From: Acinetobacter parvus DSM 16617 = CIP 108168 | GTDB lineage: Bacteria > Pseudomonadota > Gammaproteobacteria > Pseudomonadales > Moraxellaceae | Direction: 5' to 3' | Assembly: GCF_000368025.1 (NCBI RefSeq) | Contig: NZ_KB849211.1 | Span: 405,155 to 469,154 of the forward strand | DNA length: 64,000 bases | The notes under the pieces: generated by a model | Told to the model about the DNA's origin: nothing | Databases searched by the model: none | Seen by the model: only the letters and a program-made list of their open reading frames with translations | In this document: piece after piece, positions 16,664 to 25,252 of the stretch | Numbering within the stretch: position 1 is the stretch's first letter | Layout of the letters: each line of letters begins with the position of its first letter | Translations under genes and position numbers: made by a program

Positions 16664-17698
16664 TTGAATACTCTTACACTTTTACAACCAGACGATTGGC
16701 ACGCACATTTGCGTGATGGTTTAGCCCTAAAACGCACTGTACCTGATTTGGCAAAACAATTTGCACGCGCGATTTGTATGCCGAACCTTGTTCCACCAGT
16801 CAAAACTGTAGAAGAAGCTTTGGCATACCGCGATCGTATTCTTGCCCATGTGCCAGAGGGACTCCATTTCGATCCACGTATGGTGCTGTATTTTACTGAT
16901 CATACCCCTCCAGACGAAGTTCGTAAAATTAAAGACTCTGAATTTGTGAATGCCATCAAGCTTTATCCTGCTGGTGCCACCACAAATTCGGATAATGGGG
17001 TTAGCGATATCCGCAAGGTATATGCGGTAATTGAACAGCTTGAAGAACATCAGGTGCCTTTATTGTTACATGGTGAAGTAACACACAACCATGTTGATAT
17101 TTTTGACCGTGAAAAACGTTTCCTTGATGAAATACTCTCACCACTACTCAAACAGTTTCCAAAATTAAAGGTGGTATTGGAACACATCACCACCAGCGAT
17201 GCAGCCAATTTTGTGCTTGAGCAGGATCGCAATGTTGCCGCGACCATCACTCCACAACATTTATTGTTTAACCGTAATGATATGTTGGTTGGTGGGGTCA
17301 AGCCACATTTTTACTGCCTGCCGATTTTAAAGCGTCAAACTCATCAAACCACATTACTGGAAGTTGCAACCAGCGGTAATCCAAAATTCTTCCTAGGGAC
17401 AGACAGTGCACCTCATGCACAACATGCCAAGGAAAATGCCTGTGGTTGTGCAGGTTGCTATAGTGCACCGAATGCGATTGAATTGTATGCTCAGGCATTT
17501 GACCAAGTGGGTAAATTAGAGCGGCTAGAGGGTTTTGCTAGCATATTCGGTGCTGACTTCTATGGTTTGCCACGCAATACCTCTACCATCACGCTGGTCA
17601 AGGAAGAAAATACCGTAGCTGAATCATTTGACTATCTTGATGGTCAGAAAATTATTCCACTTCATGCAGGAAAAACACTGCAATGGAGAAAAGTGTGA
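16664..17698 (+). CDS. pyrC: Dihydroorotase PyrC (TTG start)
   Basis: Cyclises N-carbamoyl-aspartate to dihydroorotate in pyrimidine synthesis; a zinc amidohydrolase of the type II monofunctional class. Metal ligands are in QPDDWHAHLRDG and LLLHGEVT, the bridging carboxylated Lys is in NAIKLYPAGATTNS, and the catalytic Asp is in FLGTDSAPHA. The TTG at 16664 gives 344 residues, matching the family; the frame stays open to 16475 but that extension is hydrophobic, AT-rich and overlaps the divergent GGDEF gene. The end overlaps rnt by 16 bases. Confidence 0.95.
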   Translation: MNTLTLLQPDDWHAHLRDGLALKRTVPDLAKQFARAICMPNLVPPVKTVEEALAYRDRILAHVPEGLHFDPRMVLYFTDHTPPDEVRKIKDSEFVNAIKLYPAGATTNSDNGVSDIRKVYAVIEQLEEHQVPLLLHGEVTHNHVDIFDREKRFLDEILSPLLKQFPKLKVVLEHITTSDAANFVLEQDRNVAATITPQHLLFNRNDMLVGGVKPHFYCLPILKRQTHQTTLLEVATSGNPKFFLGTDSAPHAQHAKENACGCAGCYSAPNAIELYAQAFDQVGKLERLEGFASIFGADFYGLPRNTSTITLVKEENTVAESFDYLDGQKIIPLHAGKTLQWRKV

Positions 17699-18348
17699 CA
17701 CAAGCAGAAAGTAAAGCTCCTGTAATTGCCCAGCGTTTTCGTGGATTCCTACCTGTTGTTGTTGATGTGGAGACAGCAGGTTTTAATGCACAAACCGATG
17801 CACTTCTGGAAATCGCATGTATTCCAATTATCTATGATGAACAAGGGCAATTTATTCCTGGACCATCATTTCATGCCCATATCAATCCTTTTGAGGGAGC
17901 GAACCTTGACCGCCGTTCTTTAGATTTTATTGGGATTGATCCATTTAATCCAATGCGTGTGGCGATGGCGGAAGACGAACGTGGCGCATTGAAACGTATT
18001 TTCAAATCATTGAACGAGGTTCGTAAGGCACAGCATTGTACCCATGCGGTTTTGGTCGGACACAATGCCCATTTTGATTTAGGTTTCTTGCAGGCGGCAA
18101 TTGCCCGTACTGGAACAAAGAACCAGAATCCTTTTCATAGCTTCTCTGTGTTTGATACCGTAACACTCAGTGCGGTCATGTTTGGCCAAACTGTGTTGGC
18201 GCGGGCGTGTATTCAGGCGGGAATTGAGTTTGATGGCAAGGAGGCACATTCCGCCCTATACGATACCCAGAAGACGGCTGAACTGTTTTGCTATATTTTG
18301 AACAAACTGTCTCCCCATCTTCTTGACACTTTGGTGACAGAACCCTAA
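17683..18348 (+). CDS. rnt: Ribonuclease T
   Basis: 3'-5' exoribonuclease of the DnaQ fold that trims tRNA CCA ends and matures 5S and 23S rRNA. The 221-residue length matches. DEDD residues are visible: VVDVETAGFN (Asp, Glu), HNAHFDLGFLQAA (Asp), and HSALYDTQKTAELF (His, Asp). Basic and aromatic patches typical of RNase T follow the first motif. The ATG lies inside the end of pyrC, so the two are translationally coupled. tRNA-Glu begins 19 bases later. Confidence 0.95.
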   Translation: MEKSVTQAESKAPVIAQRFRGFLPVVVDVETAGFNAQTDALLEIACIPIIYDEQGQFIPGPSFHAHINPFEGANLDRRSLDFIGIDPFNPMRVAMAEDERGALKRIFKSLNEVRKAQHCTHAVLVGHNAHFDLGFLQAAIARTGTKNQNPFHSFSVFDTVTLSAVMFGQTVLARACIQAGIEFDGKEAHSALYDTQKTAELFCYILNKLSPHLLDTLVTEP

Positions 18349-18367
18349 TATACCCCCACCTCAAGAA

Positions 18368-18443
18368 GTCCCTATCGTCTAGAGGCCTAGGACATCGCCC
18401 TTTCACGGCGGTAACCGGGGTTCGAATCCCCGTAGGGACGCCA
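18368..18443 (+). tRNA. tRNA-Glu (anticodon TTC)
   Basis: Full cloverleaf with encoded CCA: acceptor GTCCCTA pairs with TAGGGAC, the D-loop contains AGAGGCCTAGGA, the anticodon loop CTTTCAC has TTC at 18402-18404, and the T-loop is GGTTCGAATCC. It is followed by a terminator, so it is a single-gene tRNA unit, possibly read through from rnt. Confidence 0.97.
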
Positions 18444-18476
18444 TATTCGAGATGGTTAATTTAATTAACTTCTCAT

Positions 18477-18510
18477 AAAAAAGCCCAAGCATGATGACTT
18501 GGGCTTTTTT
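18477..18510 (+). terminator. Rho-independent terminator after tRNA-Glu
   Basis: AAAAAAGCCCAAG and CTTGGGCTTTTTT form a strong stem with an 8-base loop and T-run. The next 236 bases, up to the following gene at 18747, are AT-rich and show nothing I can name apart from an AAGGA ribosome site just before 18747. Confidence 0.9.
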
Positions 18511-18746
18511 ATTGCATGTTCCTTCATTCCTGTTTTTTAATGTTTGATCAAATTGTCTCGATTGCAATTGTATTTGTTTATAAATAATTCATTCAAAAAT
18601 CTTATTCTTTTACATTTCTCTTCAACTCGTTATCCATTCAATTTCATTTACAACAATCGCACTATAAATCCGAACAAAAAATCAACACCGGTGGTATAAG
18701 CATGCCATTAAGGTAGAAAGCATAATATATCTGCAAGGATCAGATT

Positions 18747-20168
18747 ATGTTCGTCAGTACAAAGTTAAGTTCGCCTGAATCATCTATTAAAAATCATAAT
18801 CATCAATTCAATAACTTTAAAGATTGGGTCAACTTCTTTCAAGATCAACAGATTTCGACGACAGTAAAGACCGAACAGGCTGAGAACTATTTAAGAGATT
18901 TAATCCATCAAGTTGATGTGGCTGGATTGGAATGGCTGGATCAACCCAGACATGTAGAGCAACATTTTCTGGAACAGCACCACCAAACCTGCGCAATTTT
19001 CCAATCGTATGTAGAACGGCGTAAACAGCAGCAAGGACGTGAATACTTCCCGACTGTGTCACATGCATTTGAGTTCTTGGCCAAAGTCGCACCTGTAAAA
19101 CTGGTAGACGGCTCATGGTTGTATTCAACTGTGCAAAACTGGAATCGTCCGGAAAACAAAGACCTGATTTATATCTATCTGGAAGAACTGGGCTTGGGTC
19201 ATACCCGCGCCAATCATGTCACCATGTATCAGGACTTGCTGAATCATTATGAGTTGAACAGCTATGCTGAACAGTTAGATGCCAGTTATTATGAACAGGC
19301 AGCCGTTCAACTGGCACTAGCTTATGCACCGCCAGAATATTTACCGTTAGTCATTGGTTTTAATCTGGGTTATGAGCAGCTGCCCTTACACCTGTTAGTT
19401 ACCAATTATGAGCTGTCTGAACTGGGTATTGATCCACATTACTTCAATGTACACATTACCATTGATAATGCTCACAATGGTCATGCACAAAAATCGCTGC
19501 AAGCGTATTTAGATCAATATGCACTCGCTGAAGATCCTGCTCAGTATCTTGATCTGATTAAAAAAGGTTATGTGCTGAATGACATTGGTAAAAGTTCTAC
19601 CCAGATCATCAAGCAACTGGATACTGAAAAACTGGCTTTGAAAGTGTTCCAGAACAAAGCGCTGATTGGACAATATATCCATAACCAGAAATGCCAGTTT
19701 AGAGGCAAGACCATTAATGAATGGTTATCCGATCCGGCACAGATTGCGGACTTCCTGATAGTCATGATTGAAAAAGGCTGGATTGTAAGAGATGCACCTG
19801 TTGAACAAAGTCGTTTCTGGAAAATGATTGATGATCCAGATGGCAAAATGTTTGGTGTATTTAATGCCAGTGAAAAACAGATTATTAAAGACTGGATTCA
19901 AGGTGAGACTTTTGCTGCTCGTCTGTCATCACGCAGCAGATCTCAAGTACATAACCAGATGGAACTGGTGTTGAACCGTATCGACCAGCAACAGATCCAT
20001 CAACTGAAAAGCCGTCTGAATCGCTGTGCTGCTGCCGAACAAAAAATTGATTTATTGATTCCTTATGTGGCACCGCATATGCATCATCAGGAAGTGGGCT
20101 TGTGGGCAACACGTCAGCTTTCCCAGCTACTCTTCCCTTTTCAGACTCAAGCCATGACTTATTCTTAA
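18747..20168 (+). CDS. Iron-containing redox enzyme family protein (haem-oxygenase-like fold)
   Basis: A 473-residue protein whose central part (about residues 130-270) fits the haem-oxygenase-like diiron oxidase and oxygenase family. Potential ligands are in GLGHTRANHVTMYQ, GFNLGYEQLPLHLL (Glu, His) and FNVHITIDNAHNGHA (His, Asp, His). Members include N-oxygenases, UndA-type decarboxylases and desaturases, so substrate cannot be deduced. The N-terminal 120 and C-terminal 200 residues flank this core and lack clear motifs. The C-terminal end may be a dimerisation part. It is a monocistronic gene with its own terminator. Confidence 0.75.
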   Translation: MFVSTKLSSPESSIKNHNHQFNNFKDWVNFFQDQQISTTVKTEQAENYLRDLIHQVDVAGLEWLDQPRHVEQHFLEQHHQTCAIFQSYVERRKQQQGREYFPTVSHAFEFLAKVAPVKLVDGSWLYSTVQNWNRPENKDLIYIYLEELGLGHTRANHVTMYQDLLNHYELNSYAEQLDASYYEQAAVQLALAYAPPEYLPLVIGFNLGYEQLPLHLLVTNYELSELGIDPHYFNVHITIDNAHNGHAQKSLQAYLDQYALAEDPAQYLDLIKKGYVLNDIGKSSTQIIKQLDTEKLALKVFQNKALIGQYIHNQKCQFRGKTINEWLSDPAQIADFLIVMIEKGWIVRDAPVEQSRFWKMIDDPDGKMFGVFNASEKQIIKDWIQGETFAARLSSRSRSQVHNQMELVLNRIDQQQIHQLKSRLNRCAAAEQKIDLLIPYVAPHMHHQEVGLWATRQLSQLLFPFQTQAMTYS

Positions 20169-20182
20169 AAAGATAGTTCATT

Positions 20183-20214
20183 AAAAACAGGGCCTTTTAT
20201 ATGCCCTGTTTTTT
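20183..20214 (+). terminator. Rho-independent terminator between convergent genes
   Basis: AAAACAGGGC and GCCCTGTTTT form a 10-bp stem with a 9-base loop and a T-run. It serves the redox-enzyme gene and possibly the convergent flavin oxidoreductase gene. Confidence 0.85.
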
Positions 20215-20234
20215 GCTTCAATGCATTATGCAAA

Positions 20235-21479
20235 TCAAGCCGATTTACGTGAATTGATCTGACCTTTAATCACAGCTTTCACATTGCCTTTTACATAATT
20301 TAAAAATACCTTTAAAGGTGACAGCTTTGGATTTGGTCGATTACCTTTAGCAATTTCTTTAAATTGCGCGGCATACCAAATAATTTCCATAATCGCCATT
20401 TTATCGATCATTGGAATACCGGTTTTAATTTTCTCCACTGCATAACGTACATCCTGTCCTGCAACCAGACGGTTACCCAGATCAGGCTCGACCGCAAATG
20501 GACGTGCAATACCGATGAAATCACATGCGCCACTATCCAGAGCTGCGTTCATACCTGCTGCGGTACGGAAGCCCCCCGTCACCATTAAATGACAATTAAC
20601 TTCCTGACGGATCTTTTCGGCAAAGTCGAGGAAATAGGCTTCACGGGCAACCGTTGACGCTTTACGTTTCTCTGCTTTTACCCCCGCCATGGCTGGTGCC
20701 TCATAGGTTCCACCAGAAACTTCAATAATATCAATCCCGACTGCATCCATCGCCTTAAAGACATAAATCACGTCTTCTTCACTAATGCCACCGCGCTGAA
20801 AGTCTGCCGAGTTTAATTTCACTGAAATGATAAAATTCTCAGAAGTCGCAGCACGTACCGCCTTATAAATTTCTAATAAGAAGCGGCTGCGATTCTCAAT
20901 TGAACCACCCCATTGATCAGTACGTTTATTGGTCAGTGGCGATAAAAACTGGCTGATCAGATAACCATGCGCACCGTGTAGTTGCACGCCCTCAAAACCT
21001 GCTTTTTCACAAATGGCTGCTGCTGTGGCAAAACGCTGGATAATATCCAGAATTTCTTCATGTTTTAGTTCACGAGGCGTACCAAACATGGTGGCCAGCA
21101 TTGGGCTAAATGGCACAGCCGAGGGTGCAACCGTTTCCTTATTCAAACCTTTTGGACATTGACGACCTGGATGTGACAATTGAATCAATTGTACCATCCC
21201 GTATTTTTTACCCACTGCCGCCCACTGCTGTAATTTTGCCAAATCACGTTCAGTTTCAATTACAACCACACCAGGTTCATTCTTGGCAGCGATACTCACC
21301 ATCACATTGCCTGTAATGGCACAACCTAAACCACCCTTTGCCCAAGCCTCATATAAACCGATATGCAAATCATTCGGTTGTCCATCATGGTTGGCAAGTG
21401 CTTCACTCATGGCACCTTTGATAATACGGTTTTTAAATGTGGTATTACGAATCTGGATACTGTCTGCAATCTGACTCAT
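20235..21479 (-). CDS. NADH:flavin oxidoreductase, old-yellow-enzyme family
   Basis: FMN-dependent TIM-barrel enzyme of about 414 residues. The start is set at 21479 (MSQIADSIQ) because GAGG lies 6 bases before it. Motifs include RIIKGAMSEALA, QLSHPGRQCP, the catalytic HGAHGYLISQFLSPLTNKRTD loop with His pair, and LMVTGGFRTAAGMN with GACDFIGIARP for the FMN phosphate. It belongs to the branch with a C-terminal extension and no FeS/FAD domain. Likely reduces enones or enoates; the true substrate is unknown. It is transcribed alone. Confidence 0.88.
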   Translation of the reverse strand: MSQIADSIQIRNTTFKNRIIKGAMSEALANHDGQPNDLHIGLYEAWAKGGLGCAITGNVMVSIAAKNEPGVVVIETERDLAKLQQWAAVGKKYGMVQLIQLSHPGRQCPKGLNKETVAPSAVPFSPMLATMFGTPRELKHEEILDIIQRFATAAAICEKAGFEGVQLHGAHGYLISQFLSPLTNKRTDQWGGSIENRSRFLLEIYKAVRAATSENFIISVKLNSADFQRGGISEEDVIYVFKAMDAVGIDIIEVSGGTYEAPAMAGVKAEKRKASTVAREAYFLDFAEKIRQEVNCHLMVTGGFRTAAGMNAALDSGACDFIGIARPFAVEPDLGNRLVAGQDVRYAVEKIKTGIPMIDKMAIMEIIWYAAQFKEIAKGNRPNPKLSPLKVFLNYVKGNVKAVIKGQINSRKSA

Positions 21480-21578
21480 GGTCATCCTCTGCTACAATTA
21501 GAGTATTTACTCCAATTTAATCTGATTATTGTTGATGTCAAGCTATCTTCCGATAAATTGACAATATCATATGTCAGT

Positions 21579-23174
21579 TTAATTACAAGATGCTCCGTAC
21601 TGGCTGGCTGTGATCAACTGTTGTGTATATTCTGTTTGAGGCTGGTTAAACAGAAGTGCTGTTGCTTGATATTCCACAACTTTGGCTTGGCGCATGACCA
21701 TGATCTTTTGGCAGAGCGCTTGAATGACTTGTAAGTCATGACTGATAAAGATGTAACTGATCTGGTCTTGCTGCTGTAATCGGCGTAACAATTGAATCAT
21801 GGCACGCTGTGTACTGCGATCCAGTGCTGAGGTGGGTTCATCCAATATAATAAGTTTGGGTTGTAACACCAAAGCCCTTGCCAATGCCACTCTTTGCCGT
21901 TGCCCACCAGACAGTTGATGTGGATATGAATGCTTAGACTCTATTGATAATTCAACTTTACTCAGTACTTCTTCAATTTTATTTGTAATCAATATTTTGG
22001 AAATTGATCTAAGCTTTAAGCCCTCCCCAATGATCTGTTCAACTGTCATACGTGGATTTAAGCTGCTCAAAGGGTCTTGAAATACGATCTGAAAATCACT
22101 TCGTAAAGGTCTAAGTTGTTTTTGATTCAATTGGTTTAAATTTTTGCCCTGAAAAATAATGTCTCCCTCACTGGCAATCAGACGTGCAATTGCCAAAGCT
22201 AAAGAAGATTTTCCCGAACCACTCTCCCCGACGATGCCTAATGCCTCACCCTGCATTAATTCCAGATTAATCGCTTCGGCTGCTACTTTATCGTACTTAA
22301 TCTGGTTGAATAAGCCGTGTTTAATTGGATATTTTACCGTGACATATTCAAGCCTTAATAACGTTTCTGCTGATTCCAATACCAAAGCCTGTCCAAAATC
22401 GTGATTGAGTAAATTTCGGGTACATTCCGTTTTTGGCTGGTCAAAAATTTCAGCAATTGTACCTTGCTCTTCGACTTTGCCTTTATTCAAAACCAGCACA
22501 TGATCAGCATAACGTTTGACCAGATTGAGGTCATGGCTAATCAAAATCATCGCCATGTTGCGTTGCTGTTGCAGCTTTTTAAGTAATTCCAAAATCTGTG
22601 CCTGCAACATCACATCTAAAGCGGTGGTGGGTTCATCGGCAATTAAAATATCAGGTTCTAAAGCCAGCGCCATTGCAATCATGATACGCTGTCGTTGCCC
22701 ACCCGAAAGCTGATGTGGATAGGATTTTAGAATCTGCTGTGCATCCTCAATGCCCACATCATGTAGTAAATTGATCACTTTTTGCTGAGCTTCTGCTTTG
22801 GACAGACCTTGCAAAATCAGATTTTCACCAACGATCTTTTCCACCTTATGTAATGGATTGAGTGCGGTCATGGGTTCCTGAAAAATCATGGCAATACCTT
22901 TGCCACGAAGCTGCTGTAATTGTTGCTGGCTAAGCTTTAATAGATCATCATTTTTAAATTGCACCACACCTTGCACAATTAAAGTTTCAGGCAATAAACC
23001 CAATAATCCCAAAGCACTGATGGATTTACCTGAACCACTTTCGCCCACCATTGCCAACGTCTGAGCTGGATAGAGCTCGAAATTTAAATCATCCAGCAAG
23101 GCCTGCCCTGTTTCATTGACAATGCAAAGCTGCTGCACTTTTAACAACGGCTTAACGTCTTGGGTCAAATGCAT
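21579..23174 (-). CDS. yejF: Double ABC ATPase of a peptide importer (YejF-like)
   Basis: Energises the Yej-type importer. Two ABC cassettes are fused in 531 residues: Walker A GESGSGKSISALGL and GESGSGKSSLALAI, signature LSGGQRQR in both, Walker B DILIADEPTTALD and KLIILDEPTSALD. The ATG at 23174 has GGAGG 9 bases upstream and overlaps the yejE end by 23 bases. It is the last gene of yejA-B-E-F. In E. coli this importer takes up peptides and microcin C. Confidence 0.9.
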   Translation of the reverse strand: MHLTQDVKPLLKVQQLCIVNETGQALLDDLNFELYPAQTLAMVGESGSGKSISALGLLGLLPETLIVQGVVQFKNDDLLKLSQQQLQQLRGKGIAMIFQEPMTALNPLHKVEKIVGENLILQGLSKAEAQQKVINLLHDVGIEDAQQILKSYPHQLSGGQRQRIMIAMALALEPDILIADEPTTALDVMLQAQILELLKKLQQQRNMAMILISHDLNLVKRYADHVLVLNKGKVEEQGTIAEIFDQPKTECTRNLLNHDFGQALVLESAETLLRLEYVTVKYPIKHGLFNQIKYDKVAAEAINLELMQGEALGIVGESGSGKSSLALAIARLIASEGDIIFQGKNLNQLNQKQLRPLRSDFQIVFQDPLSSLNPRMTVEQIIGEGLKLRSISKILITNKIEEVLSKVELSIESKHSYPHQLSGGQRQRVALARALVLQPKLIILDEPTSALDRSTQRAMIQLLRRLQQQDQISYIFISHDLQVIQALCQKIMVMRQAKVVEYQATALLFNQPQTEYTQQLITASQYGASCN

Positions 23175-24162
23175 CACGTGCCGCCTCCCCAATATAAATC
23201 AACAAGGACAACACAATCGCCAAAGTAAAAAAGCCAGATAACACCAGCCACGGTGCCTCCAGATTATTTTTGCCTTGTAACAAGAGTTCACCTAACGACG
23301 CGGCATCAGGCGGTAGACCATAACCCAAGAAGTCTAGCGCAGTTAAGGCAGTGATATTGGCGGTCAACATAAAAGGAATCTGCGACAGACTGGAACTCAT
23401 GGCATTGGGTAAAATATGCTTGAAAATAATCTGACTATCACTCACGCCCAACGCTTGCGCAGCCCTCACATAATCAAAATTTCGGGCACGTAAAAATTCA
23501 GCACGCACCAATCCCACCAGTTCTGTCCAGCCAAACAGTAGCATAATCAGAAAAAGCCAATACACGCTAGGGCTAAACATACTCACCAGAATCATCACGA
23601 TAAACAGCATGGGCAAACCACCCCACACTTCCAAAATGCGTTGTCCAATCAGATCAATCCAGCCTCCATAATAGCCTTGTATTGCGCCAACCATAATGCC
23701 AATCACAGCCGAACATACAGTCAAAGCCAATCCAAACAATAAGGAAAGGCGTAAACCATATAAGATTCGGGCAAATACATCTCGCCCCTGATCATCAGTT
23801 CCGAGCCAGTTTTGTAAGCTTGGTTTTGAGGGTACCGGCACGGCAAGGGATAAATTGGGTGATTGATAGGAAAATGCCACAGGTGGAGAAAGCATCCAGC
23901 CCTGTTGCTGAATTAACTGTTTGACCGCAGGGTCTTGATAATCGGTTGCGGTTTCAAATTGTCCACCAAACGTGGTTTCTGGATAATCTTTTAATATAGG
24001 AAAATAAAGTGACTGCTGATAACGAACCAATAAAGGACGATCATTGGCAATAAATTCCGCACATAAAGACAGGATAAAAATAATCAGAAATACGATTAAA
24101 CAGCGAAAACCCAATTTATTTTGTCGAAAACGATGGAAACGCTGCTGCATTAAAGGCGACAT
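23152..24162 (-). CDS. yejE: Peptide ABC transporter permease (YejE-like)
   Basis: Inner-membrane permease of 336 residues with an N-terminal OppC-type helix (RFRQNKLGFRCLIVFLII), a large periplasmic loop holding SLQNWLGTDDQGRDVFARI, and five following helices. The EAA cytoplasmic loop reads ARNFDYVRAAQALGVSDSQIIFKHILPNA. It pairs with YejB to form the channel. Start and stop overlap neighbours (ATGA with yejB), showing tight coupling. Confidence 0.9.
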   Translation of the reverse strand: MSPLMQQRFHRFRQNKLGFRCLIVFLIIFILSLCAEFIANDRPLLVRYQQSLYFPILKDYPETTFGGQFETATDYQDPAVKQLIQQQGWMLSPPVAFSYQSPNLSLAVPVPSKPSLQNWLGTDDQGRDVFARILYGLRLSLLFGLALTVCSAVIGIMVGAIQGYYGGWIDLIGQRILEVWGGLPMLFIVMILVSMFSPSVYWLFLIMLLFGWTELVGLVRAEFLRARNFDYVRAAQALGVSDSQIIFKHILPNAMSSSLSQIPFMLTANITALTALDFLGYGLPPDAASLGELLLQGKNNLEAPWLVLSGFFTLAIVLSLLIYIGEAARDAFDPRR

Positions 24163-25232
24163 TATTTACCACCTCTTGCTTCAAAATCAATCCGAGGATC
24201 AATCACTTGATAAAGCAAATCGCCAATTAAACGCAGGATCATGCCAAACAAGCTGAATAAAAATAAGGTGCCGAAAATCACTGGATAATCACGTTGAGTA
24301 ATCGCCTCAAACCCTAATAAACCAATGCCATCAAGATTAAAAATAATCTCGATAAATAAATTACCGACAAAGAAAATCCCGACCAATGCTTCAGGTAAAG
24401 CTGCCACAATCACCAAGCTTGCATTACGAAAGACATGACCATAGAGCACCTGACGATCACTTAAACCTTTAGACCGTGCGGTCAGCACATAAGGTTTTTG
24501 CAATTCTTCCACAAATGAATATTTAGTCAGATAGGTCAAGGCTGCAAAACTGCCTAACACCATACTCAAAATCGGCAAGCACATATGCCAGAGATAATCT
24601 TTAATTTTTTCCAATAGACTGAGTTGGGCAAAATTTTCTGAAACCAGACCTTGTAATGGAAACCATTGCAAATAACTGCCACCTGCAAAAAATACAATCA
24701 ACACAATGGCAAACACAAACGATGGAATGGCATAACTGACAGCCAATAACAAGGAAGTCGATTGATCAAACACCAGACCATTTTTTTTGGCTTTCTTCAT
24801 CCCCAATGGAATCGCAATCAGGTAAATCAGGAAAGTGCTCCACAAGCCTAGAGACAAAGTGACAGGCAGTTTTTCATAAAGCAGTTGCGTAACAGGTTTA
24901 TCCTTAAAAAAGCTTGTACCAAAATCGAATGTTAAATATCCCTTGATCATCAACCAGAAACGTTCATACGCAGGACGATCAAAACCATATTGTGCTTTAA
25001 TTTTATCAACCATTTCAGGACTGAGACCACGCGCGCCCTGATATTGCGCCAAGTTACTTAGGCTAGATGAAGCGCTTGTTCCTGTACCTAAACCCTGTGC
25101 ATTTTGTATTTGTTGAATGGCTTGTTCGACAGGTCCACCTGGCGCAATCTGCACAATCATAAAGTTAATCAACACAATGAAAAATAATGTGGGAATCATC
25201 AATAACATTCTTTTCAGAATATAGTGAGACAT
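24162..25232 (-). CDS. yejB: Peptide ABC transporter permease (YejB-like)
   Basis: Inner-membrane permease of 356 residues of the DppB/OppB class: it starts MSHYILKRMLLMIPTLFFI and has a periplasmic stretch rich in Gly/Ser after the first helix, as YejB does, then FDFGTSFFKDKPVTQLL and the EAA loop LTARSKGLSDRQVLYGHVFRNA. It forms the membrane channel with YejE. It lies 20 bases after yejA and overlaps yejE by one base. Confidence 0.9.
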   Translation of the reverse strand: MSHYILKRMLLMIPTLFFIVLINFMIVQIAPGGPVEQAIQQIQNAQGLGTGTSASSSLSNLAQYQGARGLSPEMVDKIKAQYGFDRPAYERFWLMIKGYLTFDFGTSFFKDKPVTQLLYEKLPVTLSLGLWSTFLIYLIAIPLGMKKAKKNGLVFDQSTSLLLAVSYAIPSFVFAIVLIVFFAGGSYLQWFPLQGLVSENFAQLSLLEKIKDYLWHMCLPILSMVLGSFAALTYLTKYSFVEELQKPYVLTARSKGLSDRQVLYGHVFRNASLVIVAALPEALVGIFFVGNLFIEIIFNLDGIGLLGFEAITQRDYPVIFGTLFLFSLFGMILRLIGDLLYQVIDPRIDFEARGGK

Positions 25233-25252
25233 TTAAATATCCTTGATTATTT

